Positions 1 to 8,974 of a DNA stretch of 64,000 bases are shown one piece after another (position 1 is the first letter of the stretch; the number at the start of each line of letters is the position of its first letter). The notes under the pieces are model-generated. The model was not told the origin of the DNA, made no database searches, and saw only the letters and a program-made list of their open reading frames with translations. The translations under genes and the position numbers were made by a program. This DNA is from RGIG4140 sp045655105 (lineage in GTDB: Bacteria > Pseudomonadota > Alphaproteobacteria > CAAHEQ01 > UBA3637), in the NCBI GenBank assembly GCA_045655105.1, contig JAZOOQ010000056.1:62001-126000 (forward strand). The letters run 5' to 3'.

Positions 1-2113
1 GATTAAATAGATCGTCAGTATCCTCTTGATCTTCTTCATCTTCTTGAACATTAAGATTATTAAATAAAGATTTTTCATTTGCCCATAAATCAGAAGATGT
101 TTCTTCATCAGGTTCACTTTGATTTTTTGAATCAGAAGAAGAGGTGTCATCTAACGTTTCTTCAATGTTTTCTTTTTCTTGAAAAAGTGGAGAAGGGGAT
201 GGAAGCTTTTCTGAAAAATAATCTTCCTCTTCCTCAATATCTGGTTGAGATTCTTGAAGTTCTTGCTCATTTAATTGAGGGAGTTTTTTTTGATCTGGTA
301 ATGATGGGGTATTATCTTCTTTTAATGTGTCTTCTAGTGGCAAACTTTTTTCAGATTCTTGTTCCGCTTTCTTTTTTGATTTTGAATAAATTTGAAGTTT
401 TCGTCCTGTTTTATCAACGTTTAAGAAGACATCTTGACCTGGTTTGATTTTTTCTTGCATGATTAAGAAAGAAAGAGGGTTTTCAACTTGATTTTGAATT
501 AAACGTTTTAATGCACGAACCCCAAATTTTGAAGTGAATACTTCATCAACAAACCAATCTTTTGCTGAATCAGCTACAACAACATTATATCCAATAGCTT
601 TTGCTCTTTTTAAAAGCTTGTTGAGATGGATATCAACAATAACGCGTAAATGTTCTTCATTAAGTTGGTGGAAAGAAACGATATCATCTAAACGATTTAA
701 AAATTCAGGTCTAAAATATTCGCTTAGTTTTTCTACACGTTGATAACTTGGCAAATTGGCCCCAACGTTTGAGGTTAAGATAATGATTGTATTTCTAAAA
801 TCAACTGTAACGCCTTTACTATCTGTTAAACGACCTTCATCAAGAAGTTGCAACATTAAGTTTAAAATATCTAAATGAGCTTTGTCAATTTCGTCAAATA
901 AAACAACTTGGAATGGTTTTAAACGAACAGATTCTGTGAGCAAACCGCCAGCCTCAAATCCTGGAGTTCCTGGAGGAGGACCAATCATTCTGGCAACGGA
1001 GGTGCGCTCCATATATTCACTCATATCAAGGCGAAGAAGAGCTGTTTCATCATTAAACATAAAGTCAGCTAAAGATTTGGCTAACTCTGTTTTACCAACG
1101 CCAGTTGTACCTATAAAAAGGAATGAACCGATAGGTCTGTTTGGATCTTGTAAACCAGATCTGGCTCTTCTCAATGCGTTTGCAACCACAACAACGGCAC
1201 TATCTTGCCCAACAACGCGTTGTTTTAAGTAAACTTCAGCATTGGCTAAACGGTGTTTATCTTCAGCATCAACTTTTTCAACAGGAATGCCAGTCCATGA
1301 AGAAATAATGCGGTTACAAAAGTCAACAGTTAAAACATTATTTTCTTCATCTAATTCGCCTTTAGCGATATCAATCATTAATAAGGAGGCCGCATCATCT
1401 AATAAATCTAATGCTTTAGATGGAAAGGCGCATTGTTTAACATAGCGATGTGCTAATTGGCAGGCGGCTATAACTGTTTCGTTAGGAATTTGAACATTAT
1501 AATGATTTTCAAATGTTGTTTTCAGTTCTGTAACAATTTCAATACTTTCATTTAATGAAGGTTCTTCTAATAAAAGTCGTTGAACAGCATTCATAACTTG
1601 ATTGTCTTTTTCCATATAGCTGACAAATGTGGTTGTTTCAGCTTCAATCAAGCAATTGATGGTTCCATTTAATAAACAAAGTTTTAAAAATTTTGCGGGT
1701 TCTTTGTTTTCAGGAGCTGTATCCATTTGAACCAATAAAGAAATATCTTGAAGATATAAGATTTTTTCACCTTCTGATTCCTTTATATATTGCATTACTT
1801 TTTTAACAAGATCAGCATATTCGGTTTCATTAGATGTTGACATCATCACTTTTGCAATATCAATGCCAACAACCTCTTTTGCCTGCAAAAAATCAGGAGC
1901 ATCTTCCGAAGCCATAAATGCAATAAGGCCTTCTAAAAGCGCTGTTTTTCCAATACCATTTGTTCCAACAACAACAGGGTTGTTTTTCTTATTTTTAAGT
2001 AAAATATGGATCAAACGTTCCAGTTCTTTTTCGCGGCCGATTAAATGACCGATTTCATTTTTTCTTGTTAGCCTTGTATAATTGATGAGATACTCTTCAA
2101 TTTTTAATGACAT
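1..2113 (-). CDS. Divergent double-AAA+ Clp-family ATPase with acidic C-terminal tail (3' end outside window)
   Basis: Open from an ATG at 2113 to the window edge (704 codons, no stop). There is no Clp N-domain: the first Walker A (GTNGIGKT, about residues 50-57) comes almost at once. The first ATPase domain looks inactive: Walker B reads ILYLQDIS, where the family has a DE pair; the G-A-K-Y-R-G pore-loop motif is absent; the ALERRF arginine finger is not recognisable. The second domain keeps Walker A (GTTGVGKT, about 334-341), Walker B (LFDEIDKAH), sensor 1 (LTSNVG) and an NRLDD arginine finger, but its pore loop is GTPG rather than GYVG. There is no ClpB middle domain and no obvious ClpP-binding loop. 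From about residue 585 comes a Ser/Glu/Asp-rich tail of at least 120 residues. It starts 8 nt after the upstream gene, so the two are probably cotranscribed. An unfoldase or remodelling role is inferred. Confidence 0.85.
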   Translation of the reverse strand, partial: MSLKIEEYLINYTRLTRKNEIGHLIGREKELERLIHILLKNKKNNPVVVGTNGIGKTALLEGLIAFMASEDAPDFLQAKEVVGIDIAKVMMSTSNETEYADLVKKVMQYIKESEGEKILYLQDISLLVQMDTAPENKEPAKFLKLCLLNGTINCLIEAETTTFVSYMEKDNQVMNAVQRLLLEEPSLNESIEIVTELKTTFENHYNVQIPNETVIAACQLAHRYVKQCAFPSKALDLLDDAASLLMIDIAKGELDEENNVLTVDFCNRIISSWTGIPVEKVDAEDKHRLANAEVYLKQRVVGQDSAVVVVANALRRARSGLQDPNRPIGSFLFIGTTGVGKTELAKSLADFMFNDETALLRLDMSEYMERTSVARMIGPPPGTPGFEAGGLLTESVRLKPFQVVLFDEIDKAHLDILNLMLQLLDEGRLTDSKGVTVDFRNTIIILTSNVGANLPSYQRVEKLSEYFRPEFLNRLDDIVSFHQLNEEHLRVIVDIHLNKLLKRAKAIGYNVVVADSAKDWFVDEVFTSKFGVRALKRLIQNQVENPLSFLIMQEKIKPGQDVFLNVDKTGRKLQIYSKSKKKAEQESEKSLPLEDTLKEDNTPSLPDQKKLPQLNEQELQESQPDIEEEEDYFSEKLPSPSPLFQEKENIEETLDDTSSSDSKNQSEPDEETSSDLWANEKSLFNNLNVQEDEEDQEDTDDLFN

Positions 2114-2121
2114 AAATGCCT

Positions 2122-3258
2122 CTATTCACCAAAGTTATCATCTTCGGAAACAAAGTTAAATGTTTTAATTGTTTTCATTTCAGCGAGAGAATCTTCCCAT
2201 TTAAAATAATCTTCATTTTGAAGGTCATTGCTTTCTAAAATCAAATAAGCATCATAGGCAGATCCCATCATTTTAGCATGCAAATAAGATGTGTTTTCAT
2301 TTCCCCAAATCAGCTTATCGCTATCATCTGGAAGGCCATAAACTGTGAAGACCAAATCCCAAAATTCATTTTGCCGATCTTTTTTAATCTTCACATTTCG
2401 AGCACTTGTATTTAAAGAGGAATCTCCTTTATTTTGATAAAAAACACGATAGACAATGTTTTCTGTTGCAAGAGATGTAAAATTAATAATCATGGTTTCT
2501 CTTGTGTCAGGTCTTTCAAAAGTCATTTGCTTAATATAACGTGTTTCTTCCTCTTTTGACTTATCAAAAATGCAGTTTTTAATATCAGAAATAATATATA
2601 ATTTTTTTGTTAAACGACAATCCTTTTCATAAGCGATGGATAAAGCTGGTGGTAACGTTTCATCAACTCTTGATAAGGTGTATCCTTGATCGGTTAAAAT
2701 ATCTTCCACTTCAACCGTATTCATTCCAAGACCAACGCCAGCTAGTAAGAACCCATTGGCATCATGTCTTTTTCCTAAAGGAGATTCATATCTTCCTGTT
2801 TGTCCTTTTTGTCTTCTTTGGGCAATTAAACGGGAAAGTTCATCTTCTTTTGTCTCTGTCATATTTAAAGGAGTTTCTCGTCTTAAAATATCCTTATCAT
2901 CAAGCAATTTTTCTTCAAACTTCTTTTCTTGTACAGCTTGTTTAATAGATGGGTCTAAATCAATTCTAAGATCAGGAATTGGTGTTAAGCGTAATGATTG
3001 GATAGGGGTTGCATGTCTTCCTAAATTTGGTTTTTTTGAGTTTGTATTTGATTGTTTTTCTTGCTTTTTAGCTTCTTTCGGTGCGCTTTGGGTCGTCTCA
3101 GTTGCAGTTAAACCAAATAAAGAATCACTTTCTTTTTTTGAAGATTTGACCTCTTCTTTTTTAAAAGAGGGTATTTCATCAAAGAGTGGCACAACTTCGC
3201 CTGCTATGGCTGTTGAGCTTAAAAAGAGAAGACTTAAATAAAAAAACGCTATTTTCAT
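2122..3258 (-). CDS. Unknown exported protein encoded upstream of the Clp-like ATPase
   Basis: 378 residues with a clear Sec signal peptide (lysine near the start, hydrophobic core, likely cleavage after Ala-Ile-Ala). Residues 25-100 are low-complexity and Lys/Ser/Glu-rich. A folded part follows, containing the stretch GFLLAGVGLGMNTVEVEDIL, which resembles the G-x-x-LGM-s-xx-E-V-xx-aL pattern of BamE/SmpA-like periplasmic folds (a resemblance only). A later YGLPDDSDKLIWG segment suggests a second alpha/beta unit. Two cysteines (in KDCRLTK and IKNCIFD) could form a disulphide. It is the first gene of a two-gene operon with the ATPase and has a G-rich ribosome binding site (GGGGG six bases before ATG). 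Function unknown; periplasmic location inferred. Confidence 0.8.
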   Translation of the reverse strand: MKIAFFYLSLLFLSSTAIAGEVVPLFDEIPSFKKEEVKSSKKESDSLFGLTATETTQSAPKEAKKQEKQSNTNSKKPNLGRHATPIQSLRLTPIPDLRIDLDPSIKQAVQEKKFEEKLLDDKDILRRETPLNMTETKEDELSRLIAQRRQKGQTGRYESPLGKRHDANGFLLAGVGLGMNTVEVEDILTDQGYTLSRVDETLPPALSIAYEKDCRLTKKLYIISDIKNCIFDKSKEEETRYIKQMTFERPDTRETMIINFTSLATENIVYRVFYQNKGDSSLNTSARNVKIKKDRQNEFWDLVFTVYGLPDDSDKLIWGNENTSYLHAKMMGSAYDAYLILESNDLQNEDYFKWEDSLAEMKTIKTFNFVSEDDNFGE

Positions 3259-3292
3259 ATCTGACCCCCTAGATTTGTCTTGACCTTTTTTT

Positions 3293-3320
3293 ATTATACA
3301 TATATTCTTTAAAGTAACAA
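3293..3320 (-). promoter_or_regulatory. Candidate sigma70-type promoter for the exported protein / Clp-like operon
   Basis: Reading the minus strand, TTGTTA (3320-3315) and TATAAT (3298-3293) are separated by 16 bases, about 35 bases upstream of the ATG at 3258. Matched by eye to the consensus. Confidence 0.5.
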
Positions 3321-3347
3321 GTAAATATTTTTAAATCAAGGAAAAAC

Positions 3348-3929
3348 ATGTTGAATTTAAATTCTGTGGCTGTTTTTTGTGGGGGAAGCTCTGGAAGAAA
3401 AGCCGTTTATATGCAAGAAGCTCATCGTTTGGGCGAAATTTTGGCTCGTCGCGAAATTAAATTAATTTATGGAGCGGGTACAACAGGGTTGATGGGGGCT
3501 GTTGCTGATGGTGCGTTTTCAGAGAATGGTTATGTAATCGGTGCAACGATTAGAGAGCTTTATGATATTGAAAAACCTGCTGAAATTGCAAAAAAAGCAG
3601 CTGAGTTTGAAGTTTGGGATCAAATGGCAAAACGCAAAGTTTCAATGGTGGATCAGGCAGATGCCATTGCGATTTTACCTGGTGGGTTTGGAACAATGGA
3701 TGAGCTTTTTGAAGTGTTAACTTTAAGGCAGCTTGGCATTATTACTTCCCCAATTATTGTTGTGAACATTGATGGGTTTTATAATACCTTACAACAATTC
3801 TTATATGAAATGGTTGGAGAGGGATTTGTGAAACCTCATCAAATGAAATTACTTACTTTTGTTCGATCTGTTGATGAAGTTTTGCCAGAAATTGAACATC
3901 AACTTTTGATGGCAAAGCAAGCAGAGTAA
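3348..3929 (+). CDS. LOG family protein (TIGR00730 type nucleotide 5'-monophosphate phosphoribohydrolase)
   Basis: 193 residues, normal family length. The N-terminal VFCGGSSG loop and the signature PGGFGTMDE (about residues 111-119) identify the Rossmann-fold LOG/YgdH-type family, long mislabelled lysine decarboxylase. Characterised members hydrolyse the N-glycosidic bond of nucleoside 5'-monophosphates, including cytokinin ribotides; many bacterial members act in nucleotide salvage or housekeeping, and which applies here cannot be told from sequence. It is divergent from the exported protein at 2122-3258 and lies 19 nt upstream of mlaA, so it may share that transcript. Start ATG is preceded by AAGGAAAA. 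Confidence 0.9.
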   Translation: MLNLNSVAVFCGGSSGRKAVYMQEAHRLGEILARREIKLIYGAGTTGLMGAVADGAFSENGYVIGATIRELYDIEKPAEIAKKAAEFEVWDQMAKRKVSMVDQADAIAILPGGFGTMDELFEVLTLRQLGIITSPIIVVNIDGFYNTLQQFLYEMVGEGFVKPHQMKLLTFVRSVDEVLPEIEHQLLMAKQAE

Positions 3930-3948
3930 TCATAAGGAGAAAGTTTTA

Positions 3949-4719
3949 ATGAAAAAACAATCCATTATTTTACTTTCATGTGCCCTTTTATTTGTTTCTG
4001 GGTGTGCGATTAAGCCAACAGATCCTGTTGCTTTAAAAGCTTATGAAGAAGCAAATGACCCTCTTGAACCATTTAATAGGATTATGTTTGAAACAAATTT
4101 ATTGTTAGATACGGCCATATTAGAACCAATTGCAAAGGGATATCGTGCTGTTACACCAACATTTGTTCGTCAAGGTGTTTCAAATGTTTTTAATAACATT
4201 AAGCAACCAAGATATTTGGTGAATTCTTTATTACAAGGAAAAGGCGAAGAAGCTTATGATATATCAAGGCGCTTTTTGGCAAATACTTTGTTAGGACTTG
4301 GTGGGCTTTTTGATGTTGCTTCTGATATGGATATTCCAGTTTATGCCAGTGATTTTGGAGAAACATTAGCTGTTTGGGGTTGGGAAAAGAGCGAACCTTA
4401 TATTGTGTGGCCGATTTTAGGTCCATCAAATCCGAGGGATACAATTGGAGCAGGGTTAAATATGGCTCTTACAACGGCTGAACTCAGTGTGATTCAAGAG
4501 CCGGCTGTTCGATATGGTATTGTTGCCTTAGATTCTGTTCAAACACGCGAAAAAAGCATTGAATTTATGGAAAGTTTAGAAAAAGGTACAACCGATTTAT
4601 ATGCAACGGTGCGTAGCATGTATCGTCAAAATAGAGAAAAGAAAATTAATAAAGCATTAGATACAGAGACTGAAAAAGAGCCGTTGGCATACGATTTTGA
4701 TTTTGATGATGAGGAGTAG
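3949..4719 (+). CDS. mlaA: MlaA/VacJ outer-membrane lipoprotein
   Basis: 256 residues. A lipoprotein signal ends in V-S-G-C (Cys19), followed by the family hallmark NDPLEPFNRIMFETN. MlaA sits in the outer membrane and removes mislocalised phospholipid from the outer leaflet, handing it to periplasmic MlaC for retrograde transport. The next gene encodes MlaC, which supports this assignment. The C-terminus is charged and acidic (EPLAYDFDFDDEE). A strong AAGGAG site precedes ATG. The inner-membrane components MlaB, D, E and F are not in this window. Confidence 0.93.
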   Translation: MKKQSIILLSCALLFVSGCAIKPTDPVALKAYEEANDPLEPFNRIMFETNLLLDTAILEPIAKGYRAVTPTFVRQGVSNVFNNIKQPRYLVNSLLQGKGEEAYDISRRFLANTLLGLGGLFDVASDMDIPVYASDFGETLAVWGWEKSEPYIVWPILGPSNPRDTIGAGLNMALTTAELSVIQEPAVRYGIVALDSVQTREKSIEFMESLEKGTTDLYATVRSMYRQNREKKINKALDTETEKEPLAYDFDFDDEE

Positions 4720-4728
4720 AGTATCAAA

Positions 4729-5325
4729 ATGAAAAAAATTACGTTATTATTTTTATCATTATTTTTTATGGCATCACCAGTAAAAGCGGATCAAGCTGGA
4801 ATTGATTTTACAAAAAAGTTAGCTGATGATATTATTGTTGATGTTTTAAGCGCTGATATTTCTGATGAAGAAAAACTTAAAATTTTTCATGATAGATTTA
4901 AGGAAGATTTGGATATTCAAACTATTGGAAAGCATGTGACAGGTGTTTATTGGAAAAAGGCTACAGCAGCTGAGCAACAAGAATTTTTAGAAGCTTTTCT
5001 TGATTTTGCAACCAAGTCATGGGCAGATAAGTTTAATCTATATACAGGACAAAAAATTAATTTCACGGGTATTCAAGAAGCAAAATCTGGTCAATTTTTC
5101 GTTTCAAGTGTTGTAGAGGGAAATCCACCAGCGGAAGTTTTGTGGCGTATCAAAAAAGTTGGTAACTCTTATAAAATCACAGATATTGTGATTGAAGGTG
5201 TAAGTATGGTAACAAGTTACCGGAATGAATATGTTGCATTCTTGCATAAAAATGGAGGAAAGTTATCCACATTAACAAAAGAGTTGCAAAGAAAATCTGA
5301 GGCATTTTCATTCACAAAAAAATAA
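4729..5325 (+). CDS. mlaC: MlaC/Ttg2D-type periplasmic phospholipid-binding protein
   Basis: 198 residues with a signal peptide cleaved near VKADQ. The body matches the MlaC (toluene tolerance Ttg2D) fold: a helical first half with the D-i-x-x-i-g-x-h-v-G-x-Y-W-k pattern (DIQTIGKHVTGVYW) and a second half with VEGNPPAEVLWRI and a conserved VIEGVSMVTSYRNEY end. MlaC shuttles a phospholipid between outer-membrane MlaA and the inner-membrane Mla ABC transporter. It lies 9 nt after mlaA and is followed by a terminator, so log-mlaA-mlaC is a likely transcription unit. Confidence 0.9.
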   Translation: MKKITLLFLSLFFMASPVKADQAGIDFTKKLADDIIVDVLSADISDEEKLKIFHDRFKEDLDIQTIGKHVTGVYWKKATAAEQQEFLEAFLDFATKSWADKFNLYTGQKINFTGIQEAKSGQFFVSSVVEGNPPAEVLWRIKKVGNSYKITDIVIEGVSMVTSYRNEYVAFLHKNGGKLSTLTKELQRKSEAFSFTKK

Positions 5326-5344
5326 TTGAATTTGAAATAAAAAA

Positions 5345-5376
5345 GGCTGAAAGAAAATTCTTTCGGTCTTTTTTTA
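5345..5376 (+). terminator. Intrinsic terminator after mlaC
   Basis: GGCTGAAAGAA pairs with TTCTTTCGGTC (some G-U pairs) around a short loop and is followed by a run of seven T. Confidence 0.75.
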
Positions 5377-5424
5377 TGGATGTTTTATATATTTATTATA
5401 TTTAAAATATCGAAAGGAGGCGTT

Positions 5425-5913
5425 ATGAAAAAAGAAGTAACAATTCATTTAATGCATGGATTTATTGGGTGTGGAAAAACGAGTATTGCAAAAAAAATAG
5501 CACAAGAAGAAGCGGCTGTTTTATTAACCCATGATGATTTTATGATTAAAGAATATGGCCGAAATCCAGAGGATTTTTCAAAAGAGCGCTTTGATATTAT
5601 TGATGAGAAAATTAAAAAGATTGCTGCAGAAGAAATTTTAAATGGGCATTCAGTTATTATGGATTATGGCTTTTGGGAAAAAGAAACCAGAAAAAAATAT
5701 TATGATTGGGCAAAAAATTTAACCCCGTATGTTATTTTTCATGCTGTTCAGTGTGATATTGAAACAGCAAAACAAAGGGCTTTAAAACGAACTCAAAAAG
5801 ATATAACGCAATTTGTGATTAATGAAGAAATTTTTTCAGACCGTTTAAAACGATTTGAACCGATGACGAAAGAAGAGGGGTATCCAACTTGTTTTTATCA
5901 AACAGATAAATAG
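5425..5913 (+). CDS. P-loop kinase-like ATP-binding protein (AAA_33 / zeta-like fold)
   Basis: 162 residues from ATG 5425, chosen over an in-frame upstream start because AAGGAGG lies four bases before it and homology-like sequence begins there. Walker A is GFIGCGKTS (residues 12-20); LTHDDF fits the substrate-binding aspartates and the LID region has Arg/Lys-rich RALKRTQ. This architecture is shared by small-molecule kinases and phosphotransferases of the AAA_33 group. The substrate cannot be named. It stands alone between two terminators or convergent ends, and its stop directly abuts the stop of the gene on the opposite strand. Confidence 0.75.
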   Translation: MKKEVTIHLMHGFIGCGKTSIAKKIAQEEAAVLLTHDDFMIKEYGRNPEDFSKERFDIIDEKIKKIAAEEILNGHSVIMDYGFWEKETRKKYYDWAKNLTPYVIFHAVQCDIETAKQRALKRTQKDITQFVINEEIFSDRLKRFEPMTKEEGYPTCFYQTDK

Positions 5914-6165
5914 TTATTTTTTTAAAGCTTCATCAATGGCTTTTGCTAATTGATCAGCGCAAGAAGTTCCTTTTCCGCGACAGTCATTGCCCTTTAAAAT
6001 GGTGGCAACTTCTTTTGCATCTTTTCCTTCAACCAATTTTGAAATGGCGCATAGATTTCCCATGCATCCACCAATGAATTTTAAATTAAAAATTTTTCCA
6101 TCTTTGATGTCAAAACTAATGTTTTGTGCGCAAACGCCATGAGGAGTATATGAAATATGTTGCAT
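5914..6165 (-). CDS. TIGR03905-type TSCPD domain protein
   Basis: 83 residues from ATG 6165 (AAAGGAT just upstream; in-frame sequence further upstream is A+T-rich noncoding-like). Five cysteines: Cys12, 34, 39, 62 and 69, the last in G-T-S-C-A-D, the TSCPD signature also found at the C-terminus of class II ribonucleotide reductases. The GGCMGNLCAI segment is typical of the stand-alone family. The cysteines suggest redox or metal binding, but the role of these small proteins is not established. Convergent with the kinase-like gene, with no intergenic base. Confidence 0.8.
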   Translation of the reverse strand: MQHISYTPHGVCAQNISFDIKDGKIFNLKFIGGCMGNLCAISKLVEGKDAKEVATILKGNDCRGKGTSCADQLAKAIDEALKK

Positions 6166-6290
6166 GAGGTATCCTTTCGTTTTTTTTATGGTTATATCAA
6201 AAATGAATGGAACCTGCAATAATTTTAAATATATTGACAATAATATTTTTTAATGACCTAATGTTTTATATAATTGAATAGGAGTTTATT

Positions 6291-7187
6291 ATGAATGAAA
6301 ATGAACGCTTTTTAAATGAATATATTGAATGGTCATCACAAGAAAAATTTAAGGATTTTAAATTTATTCCTAAAATATCCACACAAAAAAAAGAAGAATT
6401 AATAGATGGGGCATTGGTGAATACTTGGGCCTTTTTGTTTGGTCCTTTTTACTATCTTTATTTAGGAATCCATAAAAGTATTTTCTATATTATTTTAAGC
6501 TTATTATTTTTTACTTATGGGTATTATGTTGGATTGGTGTTATATGTTTCATTTTCATTATTTTTAGCAGTACGTGTTAATACTTATTATATAAATTTTT
6601 TAAAGAATAAAAAAGAAAAGTATGCCCATTTTAATCCAGATGAAACAACACCTTATTTTAATATTTCTAACACTCGATTGATCCTTTTATCATTGATTAC
6701 AGGTGGTTTTTATTTGATGTATTGGGTATATAAAAATATAAAAGCGGTTAGAGATTTTCAAAAAGATCCTGTAAATCCTTTTTGGCAAGCAATTTTATTG
6801 TCTTTTACATCCATTCATATATTTAAAGCAATTGCTTATTCAGTGAAATCTTTGGGCTATAAAAAAGATTTAAAACCGGGTAGCTCGGCTTTATTTGTTT
6901 TTCTTTTAACTGGGCTATATGGGGTTGAATTTAATGGTCAAGAGAGTGACCTTTTAACATTAAATTTATTAATGGCGACAATTCTTTTTTATTGGTTGGT
7001 GATTGCATTAACAATTTGTTTGTTTGTCAAATATCAAAAGGCAATTTCTTTTTATGCATCGCAAAAAAATATTCCAGATGCAAAAGTGAGTTCGTGGGAA
7101 TGCTTTTTTGTTTTTTTAGGTTGTTTATTAAATGCAGGGTTGATTTATACAACTATAACCGTTTTTTTTAAGTATTTTGGTGTATAG
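6291..7187 (+). CDS. Polytopic membrane protein with DUF2628-like and DUF4234-like regions
   Basis: 298 residues. The first third has a soluble head followed by NTWAFLFGPFYYLYLG and two hydrophobic segments, the pattern of DUF2628 proteins. The middle (about 125-190) has RLILLSLITGGFYLMYWVYK, characteristic of DUF4234-type segments, and two more helices follow at the C-terminus, giving about six or seven transmembrane segments. Function unknown. AGGAG lies eight bases before ATG. Monocistronic and ended by a terminator. Confidence 0.75.
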   Translation: MNENERFLNEYIEWSSQEKFKDFKFIPKISTQKKEELIDGALVNTWAFLFGPFYYLYLGIHKSIFYIILSLLFFTYGYYVGLVLYVSFSLFLAVRVNTYYINFLKNKKEKYAHFNPDETTPYFNISNTRLILLSLITGGFYLMYWVYKNIKAVRDFQKDPVNPFWQAILLSFTSIHIFKAIAYSVKSLGYKKDLKPGSSALFVFLLTGLYGVEFNGQESDLLTLNLLMATILFYWLVIALTICLFVKYQKAISFYASQKNIPDAKVSSWECFFVFLGCLLNAGLIYTTITVFFKYFGV

Positions 7188-7214
7188 GAAATAAATTTAG
7201 CATCTATTATACAT

Positions 7215-7243
7215 AAAAAAACCGACCTTAGAGGTCGGTTTTT
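7215..7243 (+). terminator. Bidirectional intrinsic terminator between the membrane-protein gene and tRNA-Lys
   Basis: ACCGACC, loop TTAGA, GGTCGGT, flanked by an A run on the left and a T run on the right, so it can serve both the + strand gene and the minus-strand tRNA. Confidence 0.85.
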
Positions 7244-7319
<76 letters not shown>

Positions 7320-7378
7320 TTAATTTTCTTTAACTTATACACCATTTGGATTGAAAATGCAAGAATAAAATAATTATG

Positions 7379-8782
7379 TTATCTTTTTTTTCGTTTTTCA
7401 ATTCGAATTTGAAATTCTTTTTTAAGGGATGATATTTGGTTTAATGGTCCAAAAAGAGGGATTTTAAATTCTTTAATAATGATGAAATAGCTTATCAATA
7501 CAAAAATAGCGGCACTTACCCACGCAATTGGCCCTGCGTAACAAATGCCTTTATATCCCATGTAAGCAGCAAGAGAAAAGGCTGCAAACCAACGCATGAT
7601 AAGTTCTATAATTCCTGAAATCAGAGGGATTATAGCGCGACCCATGCCCTGAAGAGCTTGTCTGAAAATAAAGATTTGAGCTAAGAAAATATAAAAAGCA
7701 GTTGTAATTTGAATATATATAGTTGCTTGTGATAAAATTTCTTCGCTGGGATTATTAAGAAATATAAGGGCTAAATTTTTCCCATATTTAAAGGCGAGTA
7801 AAGCTAAAATAATGCTTGTTGCAGAGGCAAGGATGCAACATTGCAAAACGCCTTGTCTGATGCGCCTGAGTAAACGGGCGCCAAAGTTTTGAGCAACATA
7901 AGTTGTTAAAGCATGGCCTAATGAAAATAAAGGCATGGTGGCTAATTGTTCGATGCGCGTGGCGGCGGAAAAAGCAGCAATTGTGCCAGTCCCAAATTGA
8001 TTGCAAACGCTTTGAACGGTGATAACTCCAAGGCCAATAATTGAAAATTGAATAGTCATAGGAATAGCAATTTTTAAATGCTCGATTAAATAGGGTAGGT
8101 TAAAAGAAAAGTCTTCTTTTCTTAATCGCAACATTGGATATTTGATTAGCATATAGCCTAAACATAAGAATGCGGAAGTAAATTGGGCAATGCAGGTACC
8201 AAATGCAACGCCGGTAACATCTAAATTGAATTTAACAATCAATGTGACGTTGATAATAATATTTAAAACTGATGCAAAAATAAGGTAATAAAGAGGGGTT
8301 TTGCTATCGCCAAGAGATCTTAAAATGCCAGCTAAAAAGTTATAAAATACGATGGCAACAACGCCATAAGAAAGAATGGTCATAAATCTGCCTGAATCAA
8401 TAAAAATATCTTCAGGGACATTCATCAATGTTAAAATTAAATCCATTTTTAGGATTAAGAATAAAAAGACAAGTAACGCAAATAAGCAGCTTAAAACAAG
8501 GCCAATGGCAAATGAAACGCGAACATTTTTAATATCGTTTGCGCCAAAACGTTGGGCAGTAATAATTGAAAGGCCGTTTGTAAATCCCAAAGAAGTCATA
8601 ACCGCCATAATAAAAATAGGTGTCATTGCGCCAGCAATAGCAAGAGCGCGAATTCCTAAATAATGACCTAAAATAAAAAGGTCAGAAAGAATATAAAGTT
8701 GGTGAAAAATATTCCCAAGTAAAATGGGAAGCATGAATAAAAGAATAAGTTTAAGAGGGTGCCCCTCTGTCATGCTTTTCAT
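7379..8782 (-). CDS. MATE family multidrug / organic cation exporter
   Basis: 467 residues forming two homologous six-helix halves. The start has the MATE pattern P-I-L-L-G-N-I-F-H-Q-L-Y followed by D-L-F-I-L-G, and the second half repeats it with AFSAATRIEQLATMP. Length and motifs place it with the bacterial DinF/MepA-like branch; these proteins export cationic drugs or metabolites using a proton or sodium gradient. The substrate is unknown. AGAAGGA lies about seven bases before ATG. Divergent from pal. Confidence 0.88.
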   Translation of the reverse strand: MKSMTEGHPLKLILLFMLPILLGNIFHQLYILSDLFILGHYLGIRALAIAGAMTPIFIMAVMTSLGFTNGLSIITAQRFGANDIKNVRVSFAIGLVLSCLFALLVFLFLILKMDLILTLMNVPEDIFIDSGRFMTILSYGVVAIVFYNFLAGILRSLGDSKTPLYYLIFASVLNIIINVTLIVKFNLDVTGVAFGTCIAQFTSAFLCLGYMLIKYPMLRLRKEDFSFNLPYLIEHLKIAIPMTIQFSIIGLGVITVQSVCNQFGTGTIAAFSAATRIEQLATMPLFSLGHALTTYVAQNFGARLLRRIRQGVLQCCILASATSIILALLAFKYGKNLALIFLNNPSEEILSQATIYIQITTAFYIFLAQIFIFRQALQGMGRAIIPLISGIIELIMRWFAAFSLAAYMGYKGICYAGPIAWVSAAIFVLISYFIIIKEFKIPLFGPLNQISSLKKEFQIRIEKRKKR

Positions 8783-8974
8783 TGGCGTGTCCTTCTGGTT
8801 AAAATTTTTGAGTAAGTATAAAAATTTCTTTTAAAAATAGCAATATTTTTTAATGGTTGTTTTGAAAAAATATCTTGACTTTTCAAAGAGATTGTGTTTT
8901 TTATACTCCTTAAGGATGGAAGAGCTTTTCTCTGTCGCTAATGTTTGAAAAAATTTAAAATAAAGGAAGAAAAA

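Noticed and set aside
79..2048. Several plus-strand ORFs of 60-122 codons in the first 2 kb
   Set aside because: They lie antisense to the continuous Clp-like frame on the minus strand, which shows clear ATPase motifs; the plus-strand translations have no motif or ribosome site.
8875..8907. Promoter TTGACT ... TATACT before pal
   Set aside because: The spacer is 21 bases, too long for a standard sigma70 promoter; not listed as a feature.
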